The translations under genes and the position numbers were made by a program. A stretch of 64,000 nucleotides of DNA from Linnemannia schmuckeri. Lineage: Eukaryota; Mortierellomycota; Mortierellomycetes; Mortierellales; Mortierellaceae. The stretch covers positions 4,464,001-4,528,000 of the forward strand of contig JANATG010000002.1 in NCBI GenBank assembly GCA_029449235.1. Direction: 5' to 3'. Below are positions 22,501 through 33,544 of the stretch, piece after piece (within the stretch, counting starts at the first letter, position 1; every line of letters starts with the position of its first letter). Below the pieces are notes generated by a model, which was given only the letters and a program-made list of their open reading frames with translations, had not been told where the DNA came from and searched no databases.

Positions 22501-23474
22501 TTTGTTCTTTTTTTTTCTACACTTTTTTTTCTTGCTACGTCGGCATCTACACAAACAAATTACACTCAGTTTGCCCTGTAGGAACTTTTTATTCTTGAGT
22601 ATACCTCATCTTTCCACTTGTGGATATATAGTTCTTTTTTTTGGACCAACATAACAGGATTGAAAGTCCAGCTTTTTTTTTCATTTTATTTTTCAATCCC
22701 AACATTTCGCGTCACCTTTTTTTTATTTTTACTAGATTTCATTTTCATATGCGCGCCACTACTTTGGCGTTTACGTAAATGAACCAAAACGTGAGTATGG
22801 ATTGCGACCTGTTTTTGCCTCCCTCCTTTAATGTCTTCGTTTGTTTCCCTTTTGTTGGTGGCGCACGTCTGTTTGCGCTCAGTCGCCTTTACCCATATTG
22901 AGCACAAGCATCCCTTCTCAATTCCCATTTTCATTTTTCACATTGCCGCCCACCTTAGGTTAAGCAGAGAGATCCTTTCTTTTTTTTTCTTGATTTCATT
23001 TTTACTCTTTCATATTTCTTTTGTTGAAAAACAGCCCTTACAAATAGAAGATCGCCTTCCAACCATTCTTGTACCTTTTTTTTTACTCTTTTATTGAATG
23101 AACGGTCAGAGAGTCGCGTCCTAGTGGATTGTTGCTTACAGGTGACTGCAGTTGCTCTGACCATCCACAACTGCGCTTGACTGCCGCGCTGTGTGCGCGT
23201 CGTCTTTCTCCTCTTCCTCTTCGCCGCGCCAACTTTTTTTCTTTTTTCTTTGTTTTTTTTAATACTTTCACTCCTTTCAACTTACTCCTCCCCTCAGCTC
23301 CCCTCTTTCAGATAGTTTGCTTTCTAAACATTTATGTTGTCGCATTAAGTTAACCTCTTCTTTTTTTTTCCCGTCTCCTTGATAACGAAGACTTTTAGAT
23401 TAGCCTTCCCTCATAGTTCTCTGTATTTTTTTGTCTGTATACTTTGAACCGTACCTACTTTAGTACACAGTTGT

Positions 23475-23475
<1 letters not shown>

Positions 23476-23509
<34 letters not shown>
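23476..23509 (+). repeat. T34 homopolymer
   Basis: An uninterrupted run of 34 T. Similar runs occur at about 23879-23906, 28424-28468 and 33235-33267, with an A40 run at 25896-25935. Confidence 0.95.
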
Positions 23510-23934
23510 CAGTTTACACTTAGCTTTGTTTTGATAGACTTCTTACCTTATTGTATCCTTCTTTTTCTTTTTTCTTTTGCATACAACCTTTTATCCGCTT
23601 TCCTTTTTTATATTTTTTCCATTCTTCTTAACGAATCGGTCCTATCTTTCGAATTTTCGATACAGCTCTCCGAGTTCTTGATTTTTTTTCATGTACAAAA
23701 CATCTAGACGATTCAGCTTACATAACGCGTTTTTGAGTGATTTATTGTTAACAACTCACTTTTTTTAACGTATCGTCCTTGTGCATTTGATTTCATTTTA
23801 AGAGATTTCTTGTGAACCGCAAACGTTAGCATTTTTTTTTTAATCCTCTGAGGTTTTAAGACGTTGGATCTTAGCGCTTTTTTTTTTTTTTTTTTTTTTT
23901 TTTTTTGATGAAACCATCGTTCTCGTTATAAATT

Positions 23935-24120
23935 ATGGACCATCACCGATTCCTTCTACGAAGAGATCATGCTCCAGTTTGGTTGTCCTGCCGAGATCGT
24001 CACAGACCGAGGAGCCAACTTCACGGTGTGATTTACAGAAGGCAACAAACAAACTACCGCCCTCCTCTCCATGTTGTAGTTGTTTGCGAAATCAGAGATC
24101 CAGCTCTGTCCGATTCGATG
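23935..24120 (+). pseudogene. Ty3/gypsy integrase core fragment
   Basis: One frame reads ITDSFYEEIMLQFGCPAEI followed by VTDRGANFTV and a stop, from about 23942 to 24031. This is the retroviral-type integrase core around its second catalytic Asp (TDRGxxF), as found in Ty3/gypsy elements. Nothing recognisable of reverse transcriptase precedes it and the frame stops at once, so it is an isolated relic. Confidence 0.7.
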
Positions 24121-24349
24121 TAGCACAACAAAAGTACCCAGTCACATAAATAGACACCTCCCTCATCTCCACTCCTTTTCTCAAAAATAAATTACCTTCA
24201 CACAATGCACCTCCATTCCTATTGCATTGGTAGCAAATAAATCTTTTCTCTCATCCTCTACCCCTCTTACCCTTATTCTTACCTAGCTTTCTTTCTCTTA
24301 TTATTATTCATTCACATATCTCCATTTTACTTTCTGCCACCACGGGTCA

Positions 24350-25000
24350 CGTCAACAATCCTCTTTCCATCAACCTTAACCCCACCACTGCCCTTCTTTC
24401 CCTGGTTGCAGCATTGCAAATGACTGATGTTGACCATGTTGCTTTAACTACGGCCATCATTTCGTCTATAGCTCAGCTGACAATACCCCACAAACCCGAA
24501 AAATACTACAATCGCATCAATGCTCTTTCTTCTCTAAACTTTGTTGTAAAAGTTGGAAGGGTACTTTCGCATCGTCAAGCTACCCGCTAAAGAGTAGATG
24601 GCACATGCCATCGGCTGCCTTGGCCACGCTCTCGTGGGTGGTGGTGCGCCACCAAGCGCACAATCGACAATACAACTTGGTCTGAGTTTTCAAAGTCTCC
24701 TCCTCAAGCAATATACACCCACAGACTCTGTCAATGCTGCGTGACGACGACTTGTCTGCCTCCCGTTCTCGATTATATCACAACGTTCAATGCTGATCCG
24801 CCTTCTTCTCACATTGGATGTAGAACAGGCATACACATGTTTGTGCATGGTCTGGAATCTGAACTGTCGAAAACAAGTCCGCCTGACCCGCTCGTCCTCT
24901 TTGGAACGATGCTATTATGCAGGCAACCTGTTCTCTACGATATTTTAAACCAGAATGAATCGCTCTCTTTCTTTTTGCAAGTTCAGACGGACAACGCCTA
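24350..25000 (+). pseudogene. Degenerate Ty3/gypsy Gag-like fragment
   Basis: Across shifted frames one can read a Gag-like order: an N-terminal helical part (NPTTALLSLVAALQ, 24379 onward), then TTWSEF, SLLLKQYTPTDSVNAA and a broken continuation, then GLESELSKTSPPDP-like residues near 24855. The W..F...L..QY.P.D..NAA pattern is typical of Ty3 Gag capsid regions. Several stops and frame changes are present. It lies downstream of the integrase relic, opposite to normal gag-pol order, so two copies or a rearrangement are implied. Confidence 0.5.
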
Positions 25001-25895
25001 GCTTTGTAAATAAAATATTTTATTCTGTTTTTATTTTGATGCTTTGACGCGTGGAAAAAATGATGAGAAATGAGTTCGAGAAAAATGCAAGTTGATGGGG
25101 TTAAATGAAAAGAGAAGGGTGGCAATAAAATGATAGGAAAATGCGTGTGAGTAAAAAGGAAGTAGGAGATTAAGGAATAGAAAAGAAAGAGGGATCTGTT
25201 TAGGCGCGTTCGATTTGAAATCAGTCCAGGGCGAGAGAAGGATGTATGACAGAACGACAAATAAAAAAAAAAAAAAAAAAAAGGACAAAGGTATGACCAC
25301 TGGAAATGAAGACACAAAAAGAGGACACAAGGACAAGATGAGTGAAAACAAAACATGCATACCGACTTCAGTGTTTAACAAACTGAGTCTAATGATCATG
25401 ACGAACGAAAATGTAAAAAATGAGGTCTAGCCTTTCGAACGACTTTGATATAATGACATTCCTCGAATGTGTCTGAGCCCCCTCCCCCCCCCCTTTTCCT
25501 TGGTTTATGCCGATAATAGATATCAAAGGGTTTTCTACAGCCTCATTCAAAAGAAACTCAAAATGATATTTTTATTTGGAACCCCACATATCGCCACCAA
25601 GAATAGATTTCTTTGTGTAATGATCGAGGAAGAGGGGAAGAGAGCCCTGTGTTTATGAACCATTATTATACGCTGGCGTGCCATTGACCATTGGTATTTC
25701 TTTGGCAGCCAAAAATAATATAAAGAACTTTGAAAGTGGAATAGAGTGGTTTGGAAGGAACCAAAGAGGGCAGCAAGGTTAGGTGCTAAACGCAGAAAAA
25801 GAAGAAAAAGGGAGCAAGAAAGATGTGTAAAAAAAAAATACCGAAGAGAAGTACAATATTGCTTTCAGTATGGCTGCACGACTCGTTGCGGAATG

Positions 25896-25935
<40 letters not shown>
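25896..25935 (+). repeat. A40 homopolymer
   Basis: An uninterrupted run of 40 A within the purine-rich half of the gene-poor block. Confidence 0.95.
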
Positions 25936-25936
<1 letters not shown>

Positions 25937-28421
25937 GCGGTTCCTTGAGAATGACGCGCATGCCGAATTAACAGGAGTATGCGGAAGGTAACGAGTAAAT
26001 ACGTCAACGAAAAAATAAAAATCACGTTGGCGTATGGGGAAGGGAGGGGGAAGTGGGGAGAAATGGAGGGGGCGAGAACTGATGAAGAGATTGTTGTCGA
26101 GTCAAGAGCAAGAATACGAGTGGGTGAAGTTGGTAAAGTACACCACGAAAAGGAATAGGATGGGTGAGATGTGGCTTGGAGATGGAGCAACATACTTGAC
26201 AAAGATGATCAGACGTACGTACTTAACGTTTTGATCTGTGAAAGATGTGGAGAGGAGGCGCATCCAAACGCGAGTGGCTGATAGACTCGACCTACAGATT
26301 TACAAAGCAAGGCGTCTCACTGGCTGATTGACGGAGGTATCCACGGGGTCTGTCAAGGAGGGCTATTTCACATCCAGGCCTTTTAGCCGTGGGCCGATTA
26401 CACACACCTTCGTCCCATCTGACTGAGACCAGGACCAGCTCATTCATTGTTTATTTCCTTTGCTAGTAAGCAACCACAGGTGCGGGTTCTTGTTGTTTTT
26501 TACGCCATCTCGGCAAGCATTCCCTCCAAAGTTAACTGAACAGGAACAGGTGCGGGAAAATAATAATGTAAAAAGGGAAAGAAGCAAGGAATGGATGTGA
26601 GCCGTGTACAAATCAGCTCGTGGTTTCTGTGGTTTGTTATCTCTGTTGCCGATAGCGATCATCGCCCTCCTCTCTCTCTCTCTCCTTTATGCTTTTGTAG
26701 CCTTTTATGGGATCATTTTTGAGTGAGATATGTATGGATGGAACAGGGGAGTAGTAACGACTACACCGTTTTAGGCTGTCATTGTAAAAGACGAGGATGA
26801 AGGTGTATGAGGGATAAGAAAAGAAAGAGAGAGGGATGAAAACGGGAAAGAAAGCATGAAGATGGAAGAGAAAGGGAGAGAAAAGAATAGTAAAAGCCAT
26901 GCGCCCATTGTACAATCAGGTCCACTGTACACTGCCTTTTTTCTTTTTTTCTCTCTCGCCTCCATATATTTCATGAGCAGCAATACAACAAAATCCAGTC
27001 GTTCCTCTTTCATTCCTTTTTATTCTTTTCGGCAAGCAAGAGGGCTAACAAGGAGAGCATGAACCAACGAAGGACAAGTAATGAAAATCAAGCGAAAAGG
27101 TCATTCAGCTCAAAGAAGGCCAGAACTGAAATAAAGATGAGCATGAACGGGCACTTGACCTTTTGTATTGTTATGATCTGGATGCGCTTATTGCTTGTTG
27201 TGTTGTTTATTGATTGCCTTGAGTTTGTTTGACCACGCGTTCTTCTGTTTGACTTTTTCACGAGTTACACATCGTCAAGCAATAATACCGTTAGCGTGCA
27301 GATTGAGACAACGCCAAAGAGAGATGGACGACCCTCCAAAGCATTGAGAAAACGTGCAAAAGAGGTGTGGATAGATGCACATAAAAGAACAAAAGAAAAA
27401 AAGGCATAGTGCACCACCCATATTTTAGATGAAAAAGGCGTGGTGCACCAGATTATAGATGAGATGATTGTCCTGTATCCCTCCTCCCCGCACCCCATGG
27501 TTTTCTGTGATTTTCGCAATAAATGAAATGGGATGGTACCTTTTTTTTTTATTCCTGTCTGTGTGGTTACACTCCACCCTTCTGTCTTTTTTTGGTATCT
27601 ACTGCACCATACTAGCGTGTTCCCACTTTGCCACGAGCAATTGAACGGATAAGCATGCGTGCCTTATTTTTTTTGCATTGGGCTGGGCGGAGTTGCTATT
27701 TACCCAATATAAGAGTGTGCGAAAGCAAGAGAGAGTTGACGCAGTGTCGATTCGACTTGTTGACAAGTTAGCGGTTGACGCTGATGATGATGATGATGAT
27801 GATGAGCTGTGTCTCGTTTTTTTTTATTATCGTTGCGACACAGAGATAAAGATACACAAAGTGGAGGCAAAAGTAAGGAGTTTATGAAAGTGTAAGAGAC
27901 GTTTATTTCTGAACAAATGAAATGAGCGAGTGAGAGCGTAATGATTTTCGGCAAAGGAAAAAAGACAAAGAAAAGAAGGGGGTTAGTTCAGGACGAAAGT
28001 GAGAAGGGGAGGGAGAAGGGGGAAGAAGGGAGCGAGGGGAAACATGTTCGGCAAGCGAAAATAAAAAAATATAATGTGAATAGAGTAGTAAAAGCGCATC
28101 AATTGAATCGCAACTGAAGCCAAGTGACATTAGCGTGTGTTGTTCAGTGTTGTTGTCAGCCAGGTCAGCCAGCGAGTTTGTTGTTTGTGTGGCACAGGTG
28201 GGTCTTGTTCATTTTTTCATGCTCTCAGGATGATATGACGATAGCAGCGAGTTCAAAAAAAAAAGAAGAAAAGGCCAGCCATCAGAACATAAAACTCCGC
28301 TTGCCGAACAAGCAGTCACTTCCCTACCTGATCGCACTTACTTCGTTCTCTGGAGGCATTCATTCACCCAGCCATCACACACATACCATACCAGTGCCCA
28401 CCTGCTCCCCTTCGGACAGTT

Positions 28422-28423
<2 letters not shown>

Positions 28424-28468
<45 letters not shown>
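28424..28468 (+). repeat. T45 homopolymer upstream of the 14-3-3 gene
   Basis: A run of 45 T lies 130 bp before the 14-3-3 ATG, within a pyrimidine-rich leader. A poly(dT) tract here would be expected to exclude nucleosomes; that role is inference. Confidence 0.9.
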
Positions 28469-28597
28469 CTTTTTTTTCTTCTTTTGAGTTCTTTTTTATC
28501 TCCTCCTTTCTCTTCTCTTTTTCTCTTCTTCTTCTTCATCATATCCTCAACTCTTACTCTTTCACCTCACCACCCACACACAACACATATTCATACA

Positions 28598-30814
28598 ATG
28601 GCTGAATCCACCCTCTCCCGCGAAGACCACGTCTACCTCGCCAAGCTCGCCGAGCAGGCCGAGCGTTACGAAGGTAAACCTCTTTACTCTTATTCATGCT
28701 CCTCTCTTTGCTACTTCGCACTTGCATCGCCATCGCCATCGTCGACAGCATATCTTGCAGCCTCTCACGCGGGCACGAGCATACAGGAATACGCGCGCGC
28801 CTCTATTATTTCTTTGTGTGTTATATATGTGTGTACCTTTTTATTTTTCTGCGCCACGAAAAAGGAACAACACGTTATTTTTTCTTCTCTTACTTTCTCT
28901 TTTCTTCATCAGACAACGATGTCGATCAGGACAGCGGAGAAAAAACAATCTCTTTTCTTTCTCATCTAGTCATCATTTCTTTTGCTTGGGTCATCTGGAC
29001 ACGACGACTTTGGGACCGTCGACCAGAAGGAGAGACATACATACCCGTTATCGTCAGCAGCCATCACTCCACTGCGCGTCATTTTATTACCCAATTCAAC
29101 CCAGCTCATCCCAACCCAACCAGACACACCACTCACCAGTGAAAGGCGACATTTTTTAATGTTCTGGGTCCCCGAGTCAAAATATGAATAAGGAAAAAAT
29201 ATGTGCCCTGGGATCCCTAGTCTGTTTTTATTCCCCACATCATTTCTGTACCAACATCATTCCCTCTTTCTATCTTTTCCTCTTTTTTTTTTTTTTTTTT
29301 TTTTTTGCGTGGTTGTCTTTTTTTTCGTTTTCTTATTCATAAGAATGTGCCTTCGGCAACGGGAGAGAAGGGGGTTAAAGGGGAGGAGGATTGTTCCTTG
29401 CGTGGTTCATTTTGTTCTAACTTTTTTTTTCCAGGGGGAAGAAAGAAGGAAGAGGGGAGGGAGAGAAGGAGAGCCCTCTTACGAGAGAGCTGCATGGGTT
29501 GGAACACGACTCTTGTCTTTTTTGGGTGCAAAGCAATCACATATCTTGCAGACAAGCAGGCGACCGAGCAACACACTCTTAACAAAGACACGCATACAAA
29601 CATGCACATACACACGCACATACACACGCACATACACACGCACATACACACGCACACACTCCAACTCGGCCGAGGTCACGCGGTTGCACAACAACACGGA
29701 GAGGTCAAAAATAAGGAAAAAAAAGCCTTGACGACTACTTGCCACTGCTACTTTTTTCGGCAACGACATCAACGAGCAATATGAACAACAACAACAACCA
29801 ATCAACCAAGACGCAGCAGCGAATTGACAATCTTAACGAACGAACGAATTACAATGTCAAAAATAATCAAAAGAAACACTAACGATATGTTCTCAACCCT
29901 TTCAACACCTAATAGAGATGGTCAACAACATGAAGGATGTCGCCTCCGTTGGCAAGGAGTTGTCGGTCGAGGAGCGCAACCTCTTGTCCGTCGCCTACAA
30001 GAACGTCATCGGTGCCCGCCGTGCCTCGTGGCGCATTGTCTCCTCGATTGAGCAGAAGGAGGAGTCCAAGGGATCCGAGGCCCACGTCGCCATGATCAAG
30101 ACCTACCGCACCAAGATCGAGAAGGAGCTCGAGGAGATCTGCAATGATATTCTCAAGGTCCTCGCCGACCACTTGATCCCTAACGCCCAGTTGGGTGAGT
30201 CCAAGGTCTTCTACCACAAGATGAAGGGTGACTACTACCGCTACTTGGCTGAGTTCGCCACCGGTGATCTTCGCAAGGAGGCCGCCGACAAGTCTCTTGA
30301 TGCTTACAAGCAGGCCTCGGATGTCGCCATCACTGAGTTGCCCCCTACCCATCCCATCCGCCTCGGATTGGCCCTCAACTTCTCTGTCTTCTACTACGAG
30401 ATCTTGAACTCGCCCGACCGTGCTTGCCATTTGGCCAAGCAGGCCTTTGACGATGCCATCGCTGAGTTGGACACTCTTAGCGAGGAGAGCTACAAGGACT
30501 CTACATTGATCATGCAGCTCCTCAGAGACAACTTGACCCTCTGGACCTCCGACATGCAGGATGGTAATGCTTTGTTTCTCTTTATTCCTGTTCTTTCTTG
30601 ACTCTTGTATTTTGCTGAATTGAACAATCTGCTAACCCTGACTATTCCTTTTCTCTTCTCTTTCTCCTTCTCGCTTATGCGTGTTGACAACCATCTCTGC
30701 ATTGGACAACTGGGCATCTTTTGGCCTCCTTCATTCACACTCGACAATATCCTCCAATTGACGATAGCAGGCCCCAGAGGCGAGGCCGAGGCTGAGGCCC
30801 CCGCTGACGAATAA
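28598..30814 (+). CDS. BMH1: 14-3-3 protein (BMH family)
   Basis: Dimeric phosphoserine/phosphothreonine-binding adaptor of signalling and cell-cycle control. Three exons: 28598-28673, 29916-30563 and 30771-30814, giving 255 aa, the normal size. Exon 1 encodes MAESTLSREDHVYLAKLAE and ends within the dimer-interface helix; exon 2 resumes with MVNNMKDVA. Family signatures are RNLLSVAYKNVIGARRASWR (signature 1) and YKDSTLIMQLLRDNLTLWTS (signature 2). Phosphate-binding residues are in place: Lys of AYKNV, Arg of RRASWR, and the RY pair of YYRYLAEF. The variable tail is acidic and Ala/Glu-rich (EAEAEAPADE). Intron 1 is unusually long for this window at 1,242 nt and full of simple repeats. The acceptor of exon 3 could alternatively be 3 nt upstream (CAG at 30768-30770 retained), changing one residue. 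AATAAA follows near 30903. Confidence 0.96.
29606..29654 (+). repeat. 12-bp tandem repeat in 14-3-3 intron 1
   Basis: Four copies of ACATACACACGC stand head to tail, followed by related CA-rich sequence. The intron also holds a T19 run near 29288. Confidence 0.85.
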
Positions 30815-31852
30815 ACAAAAAAAAATAGCGTTCTTGCAATTTTTTTTTTCTCTTTTCTCTTCAACCCCACACCTACATATCCAACAAAATCTCTCTTTGT
30901 GAAATAAAAAAAGTAAATAATACTCAACCGCTCTGTTCAATGCTTAAGTCAGTTGGTGTTAAGTTGCCTTGGCGGCTTTGAAGGAGCTGGGAACAAGCAG
31001 TTTAGAGGATGGTGATGTTGCTGCAGAACAAACTCAGGAATCGGTCACATGATTCATTACATGACGTAGGTCCAATTCTCCAAAAAGTGCGAAAAGGGAC
31101 CAGTGTTCGGGCGCCTTTTTCCCCTCTTCTCTTCCCAACTAAACACTCTACTCTCACGAGGTAAATCGTCAGCAGACCGCTTTTCTGCAATCAGACACTG
31201 GAAGGAAAACTGCAGCAGGAAAGGAATGGAAGGGTCTGTCAGTCTTGTTTATTGAATTTGAGTTCAGGAACAGGAGTTAATGGAATCAGGAGCATGTTGA
31301 GCGAACGCGACGGTAGTTGCCTGCCATTCCGCTGTTTGACGACAAAATACGCCATTTTTCTTTTTCTTTTTCTTTTTTTTTTTTTTTCTTCCTTTGACCA
31401 ACCGAACAACACGAGGGGTAGACCATGTTAATGAATACAACTCGCAGGAAAATAAACGGGTCTATAGAGCCTCTGGCGGCTTTGTTGTTCAGGGAAAAAA
31501 AATCAGCATGGCGTGTAGTTTCTCGTACGCACAGTTTCCGGAGATATCGGGAGATGACGCCAATTGACGCGACCGGACAACATTATGACCATATACTAGC
31601 AAAGAGGCCTATGGTAGGAGCAGCAACACAGAACAGCTCCTGGACTTAGAAGAGAACGATGGTTCTCTTTGTCAAAGGAACACACGAGCAAATAGAGAAG
31701 GACAGAAAGCTTCATCAGCAAAGCGGACAGTACGACCGCGGAGGAGTTTTTTAATTTATCGCAGTGATGGTCATTTATCAACGCTGTTTCTTATGTCCTT
31801 TTCTTGATTCTCATTAACATGTATTAGTCGGATTAAAAAAGAAAGGATTATC
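30815..31852. other. Intergenic region between 14-3-3 and the CCHC protein gene
   Basis: About 1 kb holding the 14-3-3 3' end (AATAAA near 30903) and the leader of the next gene, with TTTTTC repeats near 31356-31380. I see no conserved ORF. Confidence 0.5.
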
Positions 31853-33157
31853 ATGTCGTATCCAAGGAAGGGCTGCTTCAAGTGTGGCAATGGTAATCTT
31901 ACACACCACCATGTCCTCTCTCTGCCTTGCATCCGTTTCTTTCTTAAACTGGGTCAAATTGAATCGTTTATCTAGCTGTTGGATGATCATACGCGTGTTT
32001 TTCTACTGAACTACTCGTATTTTCCTTGCGCTGCTCTTCAATCCACTCACTAATACTGACAATCGCTTCTCTTCCTTCCTTCTTACTGTTGCTAGTGGGC
32101 CATTACGCAAGTGTGTGCACGGAACCCGAGAGACTGTGCTACAACTGCAAGCAGACCGGCCACGAGTCGAACCTCTGCCCCATGCCCCGTACCACCGATT
32201 CCAAGCAGTGCTACTCTTGCGGAGGAGGTAACCCTTGTTCTTTCAAAAGATGACGGCTAGCATGTGTCATTAATGTCGCGGTGATAAATTGGAGTTGAAA
32301 TTAACATGTCAGCCTAATGAAACAGAATGTATTTTGAGTTAACTCGTTTTGTTTTTGTTACTTGTTTAATTAGTGGGACATATTCAAGCAGACTGCCCTT
32401 CGATCCGGGTGGCACGGAATGCTGGCGGTGCTGCAGGACGCTGTTATAACTGTGGCATGTTTGTAAGTTTCCTGTCCTCGCGCTCCAGTTTTTTTTCATT
32501 CACAAACACCAGCCAATTTCATACCCTGGTGCGAAATACTCATTACAATTTTTTATGTTTGTAGGGACATATGGCGAGGAACTGCAGGAATGCACCTCGA
32601 TTCAATGGCCCTCCAATCCCCCGTAACCACTTTGGTGGACCACCCCCAGCCGGCGGACGCAACAACTTTGTCAGAAACAACAACAACAATGACACCTTCA
32701 ACAACAACAACAGCAACTTTAACGTCAACAACAGCAGCAACAGCAACGGAAACTACGGCGGCAACTTTAGTGGTAACACTGGAGGCTTTGCGGGTGGAAA
32801 CCAGGGCGGTCGGGTTATTTGCTACAAGTGTGGAGGGTTGAACCATTTCTCCCGCGATTGCAAGGCCAGCGGGGTCAAGTGCTATAACTGTAACCTGTTT
32901 GGACATCTTTCGAGAGAGTGTCCTGATGGACCTCGTGCTCAGGTCTGTTTCAAGTGTCAGCAGGAGGGTCATATCGTAAGTTTTTTTTCCTGTTTATTCT
33001 CTTCTTGTTTGCTTCGGGTGTGGCATGTTGATGGGTTGTTTTTTGAGACGATGAGGGGGTTTTTTTTTGTTGTTTAAGTATTTACTGACCTGTTCGATTG
33101 AATCCTTGATCTGTATATGAAAATAGTCTCGCGATTGCCCTCAGAACCAGGCTTAGT
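31853..33157 (+). CDS. GIS2: CCHC zinc-knuckle nucleic-acid-binding protein (Gis2/CNBP family)
   Basis: Single-stranded nucleic-acid-binding protein of the Gis2/CNBP/Byr3 type, associated with translation and RNA granules in other organisms. Five exons: 31853-31892, 32096-32227, 32374-32462, 32565-32975 and 33128-33157; 233 aa. Seven CX2CX4HX4C knuckles are seen: CFKCGNVGHYASVC, CYNCKQTGHESNLC, CYSCGGVGHIQADC, CYNCGMFGHMARNC, CYKCGGLNHFSRDC, CYNCNLFGHLSREC and CFKCQQEGHISRDC. Knuckle 5 has Asn where Gly normally precedes His. Knuckles 4 and 5 are split by an Asn/Gly/Pro-rich low-complexity segment of about 75 residues. Introns fall inside knuckles 1, 3, 4 and 7. Yeast Gis2 also has seven knuckles, so the number is conventional; the Asn/Gly-rich insert is not. 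Confidence 0.9.
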
Positions 33158-33232
33158 TATGAAAATGACAGCAGGGGGAACTTACTAGTTGTTTTGCAGT
33201 GAGCGGAAGTTGATTACTAGCAACCGATCTAT

Positions 33233-33272
<40 letters not shown>

Positions 33273-33544
33273 TTTTATTTTTTTTTTTGCTTTTCAAGGT
33301 TTATTCCCGAGGACGTACAAATTGTGCTAGAACATGGCGATAAAGCGAGACGATTAAAACACACACACACGCGTGTACGACGCAATAGCTTAAAAGAATG
33401 CGAAAAATATAAATGAACTGCAGCGCGATATAACGCGTGAAAGACATAATAGTTTATGCTATGTACAAACGACACGTAATTCGCGTCTATCTTTATTTTT
33501 TTTTCACTGTTCCCTCTCATATCGGACAGCACCTCCACCGAGGT
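33158..33544. other. Convergent 3' spacer with T33 run
   Basis: The stop codons of the CCHC gene (+) and the BSD2-type gene (-) face each other across 387 bp. A run of 33 T (33235-33267) and a CA microsatellite (33359-33370) lie here. Confidence 0.5.

Larger units (their letters stand above)
19530..28597. other. 9-kb gene-poor block with compositional strand switch
   Basis: No complete gene is supported. From about 20600 to 23900 the + strand is pyrimidine-rich; from about 25000 to 28300 it is purine-rich, so the two halves mirror each other in composition but I found no extended sequence homology between them. The switch point holds Ty3/gypsy relics. A few ATG-plus-donor motifs could be isolated first exons (ATG at 20465 followed by GTGAGT at 20497; ATG at 19736 followed by GTACGT), but no continuing exons were found. 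Long homopolymers are frequent. Distal leader exons of the 14-3-3 gene or non-coding transcripts are possible. Confidence 0.5.

Noticed and set aside
29337..29805. Cys/Val/Met-rich and His/Thr-rich frames in the 14-3-3 intron
   Set aside because: They translate the 12-bp CA-rich tandem repeat and carry nothing else.
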